DNA from: GW2011-AR15 sp964428335
GTDB taxonomy: Archaea > Nanobdellota > Nanobdellia > Woesearchaeales > GW2011-AR15
Length of the DNA: 64,000 nucleotides
Assembly (NCBI GenBank): GCA_964428335.1
Contig: CAYRXW010000005.1
Coordinates: forward strand, 106,827-170,826
Reading direction: 5' to 3'
Shown here: positions 50,563 to 59,451 of the stretch, piece after piece
How positions within the stretch are numbered: the first letter of the stretch is position 1
Layout of the letters: each line of letters opens with the position of its first letter
Made by a program: the position numbers and the translations under genes
The notes under the pieces: model-generated
Seen by the model: the letters and a program-made list of their open reading frames with translations, nothing else
The model's database searches: none
What the model was told of the DNA's origin: nothing

Positions 50563-51303
50563 TTCTTCGTATCCGTGTTTTGGGTCAAATATCCCGTGCT
50601 CTAAAATTATTCCTGTAAGCATTTCATTCGGAAGGTGTTCAAAAAGGTCTTTGTTGTGGCTGCTGTCTTTTGTGTGCCTGTGTGTGCTTGCACAAACATA
50701 TAGTGGAATGTGGTTGGCCTTTGCTTCTGCAGCAATTAGACTGCTTCCTTTTTTTACTATTACTCCTTTCTTATTTATCCCTTCTGCTCCCAATATGCAC
50801 ACGTCTGCTTCTAAAATTGCATCTTTCAATGACAGATCTGGGTATATTTTTGCGTTTTTTTTGAACTTTTCATAGAAGTTTTTGTTTATTGGCTGCTGTG
50901 GGTGCTCTAAAACTGAGAATTTTGCACCTTTTGCTTCTTTTGCTATGTCATATATGTGGTTATTTATGGAGTGGAAGAACACGCTGCTGTTTTCCCTTAT
51001 CTTTTTGTTTGCCAGGAGAGAGATATTTTTTGCTGCGTCTGATAGCTCTTTTGTTATTTTGTGTGTGTTCTCCCTTGCTTTTTCTTTTATGTTGTCTTTA
51101 TGAAGACCGCTAAGGAAAAAAACTGTTGCATTTTTTAAGACGTTATTTTCCGGGTATGTCCTCTCAAATGTCTCTTTTGCTGAGAATAATTTAGAAAAAG
51201 CATTTTCTTCTTTTGATAGGTTATAAAGTACACCGATGCATGCTTTTGCAATTATGTCCTGGTTATAGTACCTTAGTGTCTCCCTATCAAGAGAACTATC
51301 CAT
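50536..51303 (-). CDS. eIF2B-alpha-like / ribose-1,5-bisphosphate isomerase family protein, divergent
   Basis: This 255-residue protein has AKFSVLEHPQQPINK, LEADVCILGAEGINKKGVIVKKGSSLIAAEAKANHIPLYVCAS (in parts: the GAEGINKKG and AEAKANHIP blocks), which is the substrate-binding core of the eIF2B/MtnA/R15P-isomerase superfamily. It is shorter than the usual 310-330 residues, with a reduced helical N-terminal domain, and has lost the conserved catalytic Cys-Asp pattern as far as I can see. A link to AMP recycling or to translation control is possible but cannot be settled. It is followed closely (eight-base overlap) by a small membrane protein gene upstream. Confidence 0.72.
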   Translation of the reverse strand: MDSSLDRETLRYYNQDIIAKACIGVLYNLSKEENAFSKLFSAKETFERTYPENNVLKNATVFFLSGLHKDNIKEKARENTHKITKELSDAAKNISLLANKKIRENSSVFFHSINNHIYDIAKEAKGAKFSVLEHPQQPINKNFYEKFKKNAKIYPDLSLKDAILEADVCILGAEGINKKGVIVKKGSSLIAAEAKANHIPLYVCASTHRHTKDSSHNKDLFEHLPNEMLTGIILEHGIFDPKHGYEESRLFHLKA

Positions 51304-51508
51304 TTTTCAGCTTTTTTTCTATTTCTAACTCTTCTTTTTCTATTTTTAGTTCTTCCTTTAAAACTGCCTTGACTAGCTTCTCAATATTCTGGTCTACCCT
51401 TGCTATCCTTCTTTCCATTAGTACCAAGACCCTTAAGCTATAGACTATTGCTGCAAGCGTCCCAATAATTACAGATAATATTATTTGTTCTCCTGATGAT
51501 AGTGCCAT
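51296..51508 (-). CDS. Small membrane protein with C-terminal coiled coil (70 aa)
   Basis: This 70-residue protein begins MALSSGEQIILS, has one membrane helix (about 8-30) and a long charged helix (RRIARVDQNIEKLVKAVLKEE then Lys/Glu repeats) likely to form a coiled coil on the cytoplasmic side. A GAGGTG ribosome-binding site lies about nine bases before the ATG at 51508. It overlaps the eIF2B-like gene by eight bases, so the two form an operon. I do not recognise a family; the architecture suggests a membrane tether or oligomer. Confidence 0.65.
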   Translation of the reverse strand: MALSSGEQIILSVIIGTLAAIVYSLRVLVLMERRIARVDQNIEKLVKAVLKEELKIEKEELEIEKKLKNG

Positions 51509-51570
51509 ATAAAACACACCTCTATTTCTTTTTAATTAAAAGTAAGAATAAGATATATAAATTTTTTGTA

Positions 51571-52341
51571 TTATAGTGTTGATAGAAGCGTTTTTGCAAA
51601 GTAAGGTGTATTCATCCATACTGCTAAATCATAGCTTGGGTGAACTTCCTTATCATCTGTCAAAAGAAGTGTTACTGTGCTTTCATCAACTACACAAAAC
51701 CTTGTGTTTGTTGTTTTTATGTTCTTTATCTTTGCGTACTCTGACAGCTGGTTCTGTGAGTTTTTTGTCTTGTCAGTAAATGGTGCAGCAATTGTTATCT
51801 CAACACCCCTTTCTTTTGCTTTTTTAATCTGCCTAAGAAGTGTTTTTGTCTTTCTTATTATCCCTTCTTCGGTTGTTGCAATTACAACGTTCTTCTGTGC
51901 GGTTTTTAGCTGGTATTCGAGGTGGTTGTAGATGTTTTCCCTACCTTTTATGCTTCCAGTAATCTCGCTTGGGTCCTGTGTGTCTATGCCGTTTGTGTGC
52001 AAAACGTTTAGCTCTTCCAGAATTTCGCTGCCTTTTAGCTCATCTATAATTCCTTCCTGCTCTTCTGCGTCTTTTTGGATCCTCTTTTTGACCCTTTCTA
52101 CAACTTCTGCCGGTGGTACAGCAATATACTTTATTGGCTTGCCCAGTTTCATTACAACAAAACCTTTCTTTTCTAGGCTTTCCAAGACATCATATGATCT
52201 TGATCTTGGAACGTTTGCAATGTCTGAAAGCTCTCCTGCAGTTGAAACCCCTCTTGAAAGAAGAGCAACCCAAACCTTGCTTTCGTAAGAATTTAGTCCG
52301 AAGTCTTTAAGCTTAGCCAAAAATTTTTTTTCAATTATCAT
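51571..52341 (-). CDS. TrmB-family transcriptional regulator
   Basis: This 256-residue regulator begins with a winged helix: LKDFGLNSYESKVWVALLSRG, STAGELSDIANVPRSRSYDVLESLEKKGFV. A short linker helix follows (VERVKKRIQKDAEEQEGI). The C-terminal domain resembles the PLD-like sensor found in TrmB proteins (NVVIATTEEGIIRKTKTLLR, then GVEITIAAPF). TrmB-type proteins bind sugars and control transport or sugar metabolism. It is divergent from orc1/cdc6, with the likely replication origin in between. Its sugar ligand and regulon are unknown; the glycan island is one candidate. Confidence 0.88.
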   Translation of the reverse strand: MIIEKKFLAKLKDFGLNSYESKVWVALLSRGVSTAGELSDIANVPRSRSYDVLESLEKKGFVVMKLGKPIKYIAVPPAEVVERVKKRIQKDAEEQEGIIDELKGSEILEELNVLHTNGIDTQDPSEITGSIKGRENIYNHLEYQLKTAQKNVVIATTEEGIIRKTKTLLRQIKKAKERGVEITIAAPFTDKTKNSQNQLSEYAKIKNIKTTNTRFCVVDESTVTLLLTDDKEVHPSYDLAVWMNTPYFAKTLLSTL

Positions 52342-52522
52342 GTAGCATCCCGTTTTCCCGTTTATTTTTTTATAAACTTTTTAGTTGAACTATTTTAAAC
52401 TACTTTGGTGAAACCTTATCTTATATTTAAAGGTTTTTGTTTTGTTATCATTACATAGTAATAGCATTTTTGTTTCTCTTTTTTATGTTTCTTCTTCTTT
52501 GATAACTATCCGTAACAGGGCT

Positions 52523-52547
52523 ACCCCTTCTTTTCCGTTGGAAAAAG
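52523..52547 (-). repeat. ORB-like origin recognition box 1
   Basis: Read on the minus strand it is TTCCAACGGAAAAGAAGGGG, matching TTCCA-GGAAA-AAGGGG of the archaeal ORB consensus. It is inverted relative to ORB 2. Confidence 0.7.
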
Positions 52548-52676
52548 AAAAAAATAAAATTGAAGATTTGGTTTTTCTTTTCTTTTGTTCGACTTTTTTA
52601 AGTTTATTTTTTGATTATTTATTTTCTATATAGAAATATAATAAATAAATATTTATTATAGTTTTTATTATATACA

Positions 52677-52701
52677 GTTCCATAGGAAATAAAGGGGAGG
52701 G
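52677..52701 (+). repeat. ORB-like origin recognition box 2
   Basis: The sequence GTTCCATAGGAAATAAAGGG, followed by a G-rich tract, matches the ORB consensus with its downstream G-string. It faces ORB 1 across the AT-rich element. Confidence 0.75.
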
Positions 52702-52727
52702 AGGATTAAATATTATAGAATACAAAT

Positions 52728-52737
52728 CTTTATAAGC
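52728..52737 (+). promoter_or_regulatory. TATA box of orc1/cdc6
   Basis: TCTTTATAAG is centred about 27 bases before the ATG at 52759, the leaderless spacing. It lies only 26 bases from ORB 2, so initiator binding may repress the gene. Confidence 0.55.
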
Positions 52738-52758
52738 CTTCATTTCGTTTGGAAAAGT

Positions 52759-53973
52759 ATGAATCAAAGCGGTCTCTCGGGTTTTTTTGAAAAATATATG
52801 GATGAAAACCTTATTTTTAAGGATAAAAAGGCACTGCAAAGCACGTATACACCAGAATCTGTTCCTCACAGAGACGAACAAATAAACCACGTTGCCAGCA
52901 TACTTGCCCCAGCATTAAAACAGGACAAACCATCTAACCTTTTTATATATGGAAAGACAGGAACAGGAAAGACGCTTACCATAAAGCACGTCACAAGCAA
53001 GATGATGAAGATAGCAGAGGAAAGGCAGATACCACTGAAGATAATCTATATTAATTGCAAAATGAAAAGGATTGCAGATACAGAATATAGGCTAGTTGCA
53101 CAGCTTCTTAAGGAACTTAATGAAGAAGTCCCATACACAGGACTACCGACAGACGAAGTATATAATAAATTCTATAGGGTCATTGAGAAGAACAAGGAGA
53201 CAACACTCATTCTGGTACTTGACGAGATAGACCAGCTTGTCAAAAAAGCAGGCGACGAAGTCATATACAACCTTACAAGGATAAATTCGGAGCTTAAAAG
53301 CACGCAAATCTCAATTGTAGGAATAAGCAACAACCTGCTGTTTACAGAAAACATAGATCCAAGGGCAAGATCCTCCCTAAGTGAAGAAGAAGTTGTCTTT
53401 CCTCCTTATAACGCGGTGCAGCTAAAAGATATACTTACAAGAAGGGCATCGCTTGCATTTAAAGAAGGAATCCTGGAAAACGGAGTAATAGAAAAGTGTG
53501 CGGCATATTCTGCAAGGGAGCACGGAGACGCAAGAAGGGCCCTAGAACTGCTTAGGGTAGCAGGAGAGCTTGCTGAAAGAAAGGGACTTACAAAAGTAAG
53601 GATAGACCACCTTGACGAGGCAGAGGAAAAGATAGAAAAAGAGAGGCTTTTGGAGATAGTGAAGACACAGCCAAAACAGTCTCAGGTGTCTTTACTTAGC
53701 ATCATATATATGTTTGAAAAAAACCAGAGCACAATTTATACTGGAGACATATACGATCTTTATAAAAAACTCTGCCTGAAAACAGACCTAAGGCCGCTGA
53801 CACAAAGAAGAATATCAGATATACTTGGGGAACTTGATATGCTGGGCATAATTAATGCAACAATTGTTTCCAAAGGAAGATATGGCAGGACAAGGGAAAT
53901 AAAATCAGATATAAACCTGACACTTAGGGAGAAGATAAAAGAGATACTTGTTTCAGAACTCGGACTACAATAA
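52759..53973 (+). CDS. Origin recognition protein Orc1/Cdc6
   Basis: This is a 404-residue AAA+ initiator. Walker A is IYGKTGTGKT at about 69-78, Walker B LILVLDEIDQL near 150-160, sensor 1 IVGISNN, and sensor 2 is in the ARRALELLRVAGELAE block. The C-terminal winged helix (about 295-400) includes PLTQRRISDILGELDMLGI. It binds ORBs at the origin and loads MCM. It is immediately followed by DP1 and DP2, the classic archaeal replication cluster, and preceded by the predicted origin. Length and motifs are normal, with no sign of inactivation. Confidence 0.95.
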   Translation: MNQSGLSGFFEKYMDENLIFKDKKALQSTYTPESVPHRDEQINHVASILAPALKQDKPSNLFIYGKTGTGKTLTIKHVTSKMMKIAEERQIPLKIIYINCKMKRIADTEYRLVAQLLKELNEEVPYTGLPTDEVYNKFYRVIEKNKETTLILVLDEIDQLVKKAGDEVIYNLTRINSELKSTQISIVGISNNLLFTENIDPRARSSLSEEEVVFPPYNAVQLKDILTRRASLAFKEGILENGVIEKCAAYSAREHGDARRALELLRVAGELAERKGLTKVRIDHLDEAEEKIEKERLLEIVKTQPKQSQVSLLSIIYMFEKNQSTIYTGDIYDLYKKLCLKTDLRPLTQRRISDILGELDMLGIINATIVSKGRYGRTREIKSDINLTLREKIKEILVSELGLQ

Positions 53974-53992
53974 TTTTTAGGATGTTTTAAAA

Positions 53993-55288
53993 ATGAAAAC
54001 AGAAAAGGTTAAGAAAAGCCTTGAACTAGGAATTTTACTAAATCCAGACGAAACAGAGAGCAAAGAAGTTCTTATTGTAGAGACATTTAATGAAATCAAT
54101 GCAAAAAAGACAATGCAAGATTTTGTAAAGTTATATACACAAAGATATAGCATGCTGCAGGGCATATTAAAACAAAGACAGGATATGCTTTCAGCGACGT
54201 CAATCAAAGGCATAAAAAATACACAGGATAACGAACAGGTGACAGTCATAGGCCTTGTCCTTGATATTGCAAAGACAAAAAATAACCACTTCATTATAAC
54301 GCTGGAAGACCCAACGGGTACAGTAAAGGCAATTATTACAAAAAATAACAAGGAAGCGTTTAATCACGCCAGAGGAATTTCTGTGGACCAGGTAATTGGA
54401 ATCAGGGGCCAAAAAACAAATGACGCAATATTTGTAAACACAATAACGCTTCCGGATGTTCCATTAAACAAGGAATTTAAGAAATCGCCACACGATGACG
54501 CGGTCGTATTCATAAGCGATATACATTATGGTTCAAATGTTTTTCTAAAGGAAGAATTTGAGAGCTTTATCGATTGGATAAATAATGAAGAAAAGGTAAA
54601 ATACCTGTTTATCCTAGGGGACCTGGTAGAAGGCATTGGGATTTTTCCAGGGCAGGAAAAAGAACTCCTTGTAAAGGACATATATGACCAATATAACGAG
54701 TTTTCAAAATACCTTCTTAAGATAAACAAAAAAATAAAGATAGTAATCGCACCGGGAAACCACGACGCGGTGAGGGTCGCAGAGCCGCAGCCTAACCTGG
54801 CAAGACTACTACCATTACTTGAAAACGAAAAGCACATAATTTTTGTTTCCAGCCCAAGCATTGTAAAAATCGGCCAGGATGAAAATTTTTCTGGGTTTGA
54901 TATCCTAATATACCACGGATTTTCCTTTCCGTATTATGCATCTAATAATGAAGAAATCAGGATGAACGGCGGGCTCATGAAGACAGAAGAGATCATGGAA
55001 TACCTGCTTAAGGCAAGGCACCTCGCGCCGGCACACGGATCAACGCAGTACCAGTTGGGGTATGATACAGACCCACTGGTAATTAAAACAGCACCGGATT
55101 TTTTTGTTTCTGGTCATATTCACAGATGCTCAAAAAAAACATACAGAAACACAACAATCCTTAATTGCTCTTGCTGGATTTCACAAACAGATTACCAGGA
55201 AAAAAGGGGACTTGTTCCGCAGCCGGCAAAAGCAGTCTACGTAGATTTGAAGACAAGGGACGTAAAAATAGTTGATTTTGAAAAATGA
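53993..55288 (+). CDS. polB: DNA polymerase D small subunit (DP1), exonuclease
   Basis: This 431-residue protein has an OB domain at about 78-150 (VTVIGLVLDIAKTKNNHFII, then GTVKAIITKNN) and a calcineurin-like phosphoesterase with VFISDIHYGSN, FILGDLVEG, IAPGNHDAVR, IYHGFSFPYYAS and VSGHIHRC, the Mre11-like 3'-5' exonuclease metal site. Euryarchaeal DP1 often exceeds 600 residues; the disordered N-terminal extension is mostly absent here, as in reduced-genome archaea. It overlaps the DP2 gene as ATGA, so the two subunits are made together. Confidence 0.95.
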   Translation: MKTEKVKKSLELGILLNPDETESKEVLIVETFNEINAKKTMQDFVKLYTQRYSMLQGILKQRQDMLSATSIKGIKNTQDNEQVTVIGLVLDIAKTKNNHFIITLEDPTGTVKAIITKNNKEAFNHARGISVDQVIGIRGQKTNDAIFVNTITLPDVPLNKEFKKSPHDDAVVFISDIHYGSNVFLKEEFESFIDWINNEEKVKYLFILGDLVEGIGIFPGQEKELLVKDIYDQYNEFSKYLLKINKKIKIVIAPGNHDAVRVAEPQPNLARLLPLLENEKHIIFVSSPSIVKIGQDENFSGFDILIYHGFSFPYYASNNEEIRMNGGLMKTEEIMEYLLKARHLAPAHGSTQYQLGYDTDPLVIKTAPDFFVSGHIHRCSKKTYRNTTILNCSCWISQTDYQEKRGLVPQPAKAVYVDLKTRDVKIVDFEK

Positions 55289-58200
55289 TAGCCAGCGAAA
55301 AACTGACAAGATATTTTGATGGAATAGAAGAAGGAGTTCAGAAGAGCTTTCAGATAGCAACAAGCGCAAGGGAAAAAGGACACGACCCCGAAGAAAGAGT
55401 AGACATACCATTGGCTAAAGGGGTTGCGGAAAGGGTCGAGGGACTTATTAGTGCTGTTAATCTGAAAATACTAAAATCTGGAGTTGCACAAAGAATAATA
55501 GAGCTAGAGAAAGAATACGGATCGTTAGACTGGAGAGTGGCGCTAAAAATATCTGAGGAAGTAGCAAAAGAGAAATTCTTTAAATTTGAAAACAAGCTAA
55601 AAGCGCTTGAAACAGGAATAAGGGTTGGGCTGGCTTACATTACACTTGGAGTAATTTCTGCACCCCTTGAAGGATTCATAGAATTAAAAATTAAAAAGAG
55701 ACAGGACGGAAAAGAGTATCTGTCTGCTTTCTATGCCGGACCAATCAGGGCAGCAGGTGGAACAGCAGAAGCAGTATCTATTGTAATTGCAGATTATGTA
55801 AGACTGAAAATGGGGTACATGAAATATGACCCGACAGAAAAGGAGATAAAAAGGACAATAGCGGAAATAAGGGACTATCACGAAAGGGTAACCAACCTTC
55901 AATATGTCCCATCAGACAAGGAACTGGAGTTTCTGCTGCAAAACCTACCTATAGAAGTAAATGGTGATCCGACAGAAGAGTTGGAAGTATCAAATTATAA
56001 AGATCTGGAAAGAATAGAGACAAACAGAATCAGGGGAGGAATTTGTCTGGTGCTGGCCGAGGGAATGGCACAAAAAGCACCAAAGGTAAACAAGCAGCTT
56101 AAGAAATGGGGAAAAGACTTTGGTCTAGAGTGGGAATTCTTAACTAAATTTTTGGAAATACAGAAAGAGGCAAAGGCCAAAGGAATAAAAACAGAAAGCA
56201 GCCAAAAAATATCCCCAAATTTTACGTTCATAAAAGACCTTGTTGCAGGAAGACCAGTACTTTCTTACCCCTTAAAATATGGTGGATTTAGGCTTAGGTA
56301 TGGTAGGACAAGAACAACGGGGCTTGCAGCAGCAGCAATCCATCCAAAAACAATGGAAGTATTAAACAGGTATATTGCAACAGGAACACAACTAAAAGTG
56401 GAAAGGCCGGGCAAGGCAGCATCAATAACTGTCTGTGACTCAATAGAGGGGCCAATAATCAAGACAAAAGACGGCAGCGTTTTAAAGCTTGAAGAGCAGC
56501 TAGTTAAAACAGAAGAAATAGACAAAATCCTTTTTCTTGGAGATATGTTGCTCAGCTACGGAGATTTTTCTGAAAACGGCCATAAGCTTGTACCGGCAGG
56601 ATACTGCAGCGAATGGTGGGCACTAGAATTTGGAAGGGCAATAAAATCAAAATTTGGAGAATTAGACGAAAATAAAGTTTCTGAGTTATTGGGAATAGAT
56701 ACAAAATCAGTAAAGGAGATTCTTAAGAAAGATAATAAAAAAATCCAGGCAGAAACAGCAATCAAAATTTCAAACATATTCGGAATTCCACTTCATCCGG
56801 AATACACATACTTTTGGACAAACATATCAACAGATGAATTAAGGAAACTATCGATTTTCTTAAAAAAAGCAAGGGTAGAAGATAACAAGATAATTTTAGA
56901 AAAAGCAGCAGAAAAAGAGATTCTCGAAAAAATTGGGCTTCCCCATCTTTTCATCAATAATGAATTCATAGTGATTGACAAGGAACATTCACACATATTA
57001 AGCCTTTTTTCCAATGCACCAGAATTTATTTCTACATCTGTTCTTGAGGCATTAGAAGAGATTATGAAGCTAAAAGTCAAGGACAAGGCAGGGACGTTCA
57101 TTGGCGCAAGAATGGGAAGGCCAGAAAAGGCAAAGATGAGAAAACTTATCGGCAGCCCACATTTCTTGTTTCCGGTAGGAGAAGAAGGGGGAAGGATGAG
57201 AAGCATACAGTCAGCAATAGAAAAAGGGAAGATTAGGGCAGATTTTGCAATTTTTTATTGCATAAACTGCAGGAAAGAAAGCATCTTTTCATTGTGTATA
57301 GACTGCAACCAAAAAACAAAGAAAATATACTATAACCAAAAAACAAAGAAGTACAGCGCAAAACACGAAGAAGAGTCCAAAGAATACGTAAACAAGGAAA
57401 TAGACATAAACCAAATATTCAAAAAAACAATGGATAAGCATAACATATCAATTCTTCCAGATTTGTTAAAGGGTGTAAAAGGCACAAGCAACAAATCCCA
57501 CGTGACAGAACCAATTCTTAAAGGAATACTCAGGGCAAAACACAATATATTTGTAAATAAGGACGGAACAACAAGGTACGATATGATTGAGCTTCCGATA
57601 ACACATTTCAAGCCAAGCGAAATAGGGACAAGCATAGAAGAGTTAATCTCCTTAGGATATACCACAGATATTCATGGAAATCCGCTTAAAGACAGAGAGC
57701 AGGTACTTGAATTAATGCCGCAGGACCAGATACTTCCGGCTTCCAGCGAAAGCGGAGACGAGCCGGCTGATGAGGTGTTGTTTCGTGTCGCAAACTTTAT
57801 CGATGAACTTTTAGAAAGACTGTATGGTCTTCCAAGATTCTATAACATTAAAACCAAGCAGGAAATTGTTGGGCATCTTGTTGTTGGGCTGGCTCCACAC
57901 ACATCAGCAGGAACAGTTGGAAGAATAATTGGCTTTTCAAAAACACAGGGAATGTATTCGCACCCATTATTTCATGCAGCAATGAGAAGGAACTGTGATG
58001 GAGATGAAGCATGCGTGATGCTCCTTATGGATGCTTTCCTAAACTTTTCAAGATCTTTTTTACCGGATAAAAGAGGGTCAAGGACAATGGATGCTCCGCT
58101 GGTTTTAACATCTTTTTTGATACCTGGAGAAGTTGACGATGAAGTTCACGGACTGGACATATCCTGGGGATACCCGCTAGAGCTTTATGAAGCAGCACTG

Positions 58201-58746
58201 GAATATAAGAACCCATGGGATGTCAGCATACTACAGATTGATAACGTCTTAAACACGCCAAAACAGTACGAGGGGATGGGATATACCCATGAGACCAGCA
58301 GCATAAATAAAGGTGTGCTTTGCTCATCATACAAGCTTCTCCCAACAATGGAAGAGAAGCTAAAGGGGCAGATGGATTTGGCTGAGAAGATATGTGCAGT
58401 AGATGCTACTGGCGTTGCGCAATTAGTGATAGAAAAGCACCTTATTAGGGATATAAAAGGTAACCTAAGGAAATTTTCCACACAGCAGTTCAGGTGCGTT
58501 GGATGCAACCAAAAATACAGAAGGCCACCACTTGCTGGGAAATGTGTTTCCTGCCAGGGAAAAATTATTTTTACAATTTCTGAAGGAAGCATAATAAAAT
58601 ACCTTAATCCAACAATCAGCCTTGCAAAAAAATATAATGTGCCAAAATACCTCATGCAGACAATTGACCTGCTTGAATTGGAAGTCATTTCAATACTTGG
58701 CAAGGATAAAGAAATACAGGAAGGATTAGGAAAGTGGTTCAGCTGA
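55285..58746 (+). CDS. polC: DNA polymerase D large subunit (DP2), catalytic
   Basis: This 1153-residue polymerase is close to normal family length. The KH-like and N-terminal domains include AGPIRAAGGTAEAVSIVIADYVR, and zinc-binding clusters are seen as CINCRKESIFSLCIDC and CVGCNQKYRRPP with CVSC. The double-psi beta-barrel catalytic block NCDGDEACVMLLMDAFLNFSRSFLPDKRG is at about residues 902-930, with the two catalytic Asp residues. That site is often the home of an intein in other archaea, but none is present here. The C-terminus QEGLGKWFS fits a PCNA-interacting box. It is the main replicative polymerase. Confidence 0.97.
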   Translation: MIASEKLTRYFDGIEEGVQKSFQIATSAREKGHDPEERVDIPLAKGVAERVEGLISAVNLKILKSGVAQRIIELEKEYGSLDWRVALKISEEVAKEKFFKFENKLKALETGIRVGLAYITLGVISAPLEGFIELKIKKRQDGKEYLSAFYAGPIRAAGGTAEAVSIVIADYVRLKMGYMKYDPTEKEIKRTIAEIRDYHERVTNLQYVPSDKELEFLLQNLPIEVNGDPTEELEVSNYKDLERIETNRIRGGICLVLAEGMAQKAPKVNKQLKKWGKDFGLEWEFLTKFLEIQKEAKAKGIKTESSQKISPNFTFIKDLVAGRPVLSYPLKYGGFRLRYGRTRTTGLAAAAIHPKTMEVLNRYIATGTQLKVERPGKAASITVCDSIEGPIIKTKDGSVLKLEEQLVKTEEIDKILFLGDMLLSYGDFSENGHKLVPAGYCSEWWALEFGRAIKSKFGELDENKVSELLGIDTKSVKEILKKDNKKIQAETAIKISNIFGIPLHPEYTYFWTNISTDELRKLSIFLKKARVEDNKIILEKAAEKEILEKIGLPHLFINNEFIVIDKEHSHILSLFSNAPEFISTSVLEALEEIMKLKVKDKAGTFIGARMGRPEKAKMRKLIGSPHFLFPVGEEGGRMRSIQSAIEKGKIRADFAIFYCINCRKESIFSLCIDCNQKTKKIYYNQKTKKYSAKHEEESKEYVNKEIDINQIFKKTMDKHNISILPDLLKGVKGTSNKSHVTEPILKGILRAKHNIFVNKDGTTRYDMIELPITHFKPSEIGTSIEELISLGYTTDIHGNPLKDREQVLELMPQDQILPASSESGDEPADEVLFRVANFIDELLERLYGLPRFYNIKTKQEIVGHLVVGLAPHTSAGTVGRIIGFSKTQGMYSHPLFHAAMRRNCDGDEACVMLLMDAFLNFSRSFLPDKRGSRTMDAPLVLTSFLIPGEVDDEVHGLDISWGYPLELYEAALEYKNPWDVSILQIDNVLNTPKQYEGMGYTHETSSINKGVLCSSYKLLPTMEEKLKGQMDLAEKICAVDATGVAQLVIEKHLIRDIKGNLRKFSTQQFRCVGCNQKYRRPPLAGKCVSCQGKIIFTISEGSIIKYLNPTISLAKKYNVPKYLMQTIDLLELEVISILGKDKEIQEGLGKWFS

Positions 58747-59029
58747 ATATCAGCTGCACAAAAGGCACGCCTTTTATATGGCTTAAATTCTCTTCTTTTA
58801 TTATCTTGTTATTCAATAGAAATCCGGTTGATTTTTTTCCTACAGCATTTATTATGTAGCTGTTCTTTATGTAACTTAAAAGCTCTTTTTCGCTTCTCTT
58901 TTCGCCTTTATAAAATCCAGAACCAAGATCAAGAATAAATTCATTCTCCTCAAATACCTTGCCTAAAATATCTTCGTCACAAAGACTAACTATAATCCTA
59001 TGATTGCTTGTATGGATTTTGGAAATCAT
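58739..59029 (-). CDS. DUF424 family protein
   Basis: This 96-residue protein shows the archaeal DUF424 pattern: KIHTSNHRIIVSLCDEDILGKVFEE, FYKGEKRSEKELLSYIKN, INAVGKKSTGFL and a final GVPFVQLIF. The family is found next to aIF2-beta in many archaea, as here (one base between the two), and is thought to have a translation- or RNA-related role, not established. The usual GVPHaQ block has Phe in the His place. It converges on DP2 with an eight-base overlap. Confidence 0.85.
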   Translation of the reverse strand: MISKIHTSNHRIIVSLCDEDILGKVFEENEFILDLGSGFYKGEKRSEKELLSYIKNSYIINAVGKKSTGFLLNNKIIKEENLSHIKGVPFVQLIFS

Positions 59030-59030
59030 C

Positions 59031-59429
59031 CTAATTTACCGGATATTTTGCTCCGCAGGCATTGCATTTTATTGATGCTTGCCTCTCCTGTCTAATCAAA
59101 CTGGTATCTGGTCTTCCACATTCCTTGCATACAACATACTTCTTGAAATATAAGTCTATTTTTTCATTTATTATTGAGGCATTTACTTTTCTTCCTAATA
59201 ATACAAGCGGCTTTTTTTCCTCTCCCGGTGTTGCAAGCTCCTTTAAAACAAATTTCAGCATATGATCTGAATCCCTTGAAAGCATATCAGAAATCTGGTA
59301 GAAATTTGACAATACTGTTTTATTGCCCTGGATATGCCCGCGAATCTTAGGAACTTCAAACCTTTCCTTTGTAAGGACAGATTCAGGAAGCAACGATCTT
59401 CCGCGTTTTAATAGTTCCTCGTAATCCAT
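59031..59429 (-). CDS. Translation initiation factor aIF2, beta subunit
   Basis: This 132-residue protein starts MDYEELLKRGRSLLPE and has PKIRGHIQGNKTVLSNFYQI, LKELATPG and GRKVNASIINEKIDLYFKKYVVC. It ends in a zinc ribbon CKECGRPDTSL ... IKCNACGAKYPV (CxxC-x17-CxxC-like). aIF2 brings initiator tRNA to the ribosome with its alpha and gamma subunits. I choose the ATG at 59429; the six extra residues from 59447 are not conserved. It forms an operon with the DUF424 gene. Confidence 0.95.
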   Translation of the reverse strand: MDYEELLKRGRSLLPESVLTKERFEVPKIRGHIQGNKTVLSNFYQISDMLSRDSDHMLKFVLKELATPGEEKKPLVLLGRKVNASIINEKIDLYFKKYVVCKECGRPDTSLIRQERQASIKCNACGAKYPVN

Positions 59430-59451
59430 AGCCTTAAAGAAAACCAAAACA

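Larger units (their letters stand above)
52520..52705. other. Probable replication origin (oriC)
   Basis: This lies in the 417-base gap between the TrmB-type gene and orc1/cdc6. Two ORB-like elements face each other (52523-52547 and 52677-52701) around about 130 bases of very AT-rich DNA that should melt easily. Archaeal origins commonly consist of ORBs flanking a duplex-unwinding element beside orc1/cdc6. The rest of the gap (52342-52519 and 52706-52758) holds AT-rich sequence, the orc1 promoter and nothing else I can identify. Confidence 0.75.

Noticed and set aside
57970..58080. Intein in DP2
   Set aside because: The NCDGDE catalytic block is continuous with the following motif, so no insertion is present.
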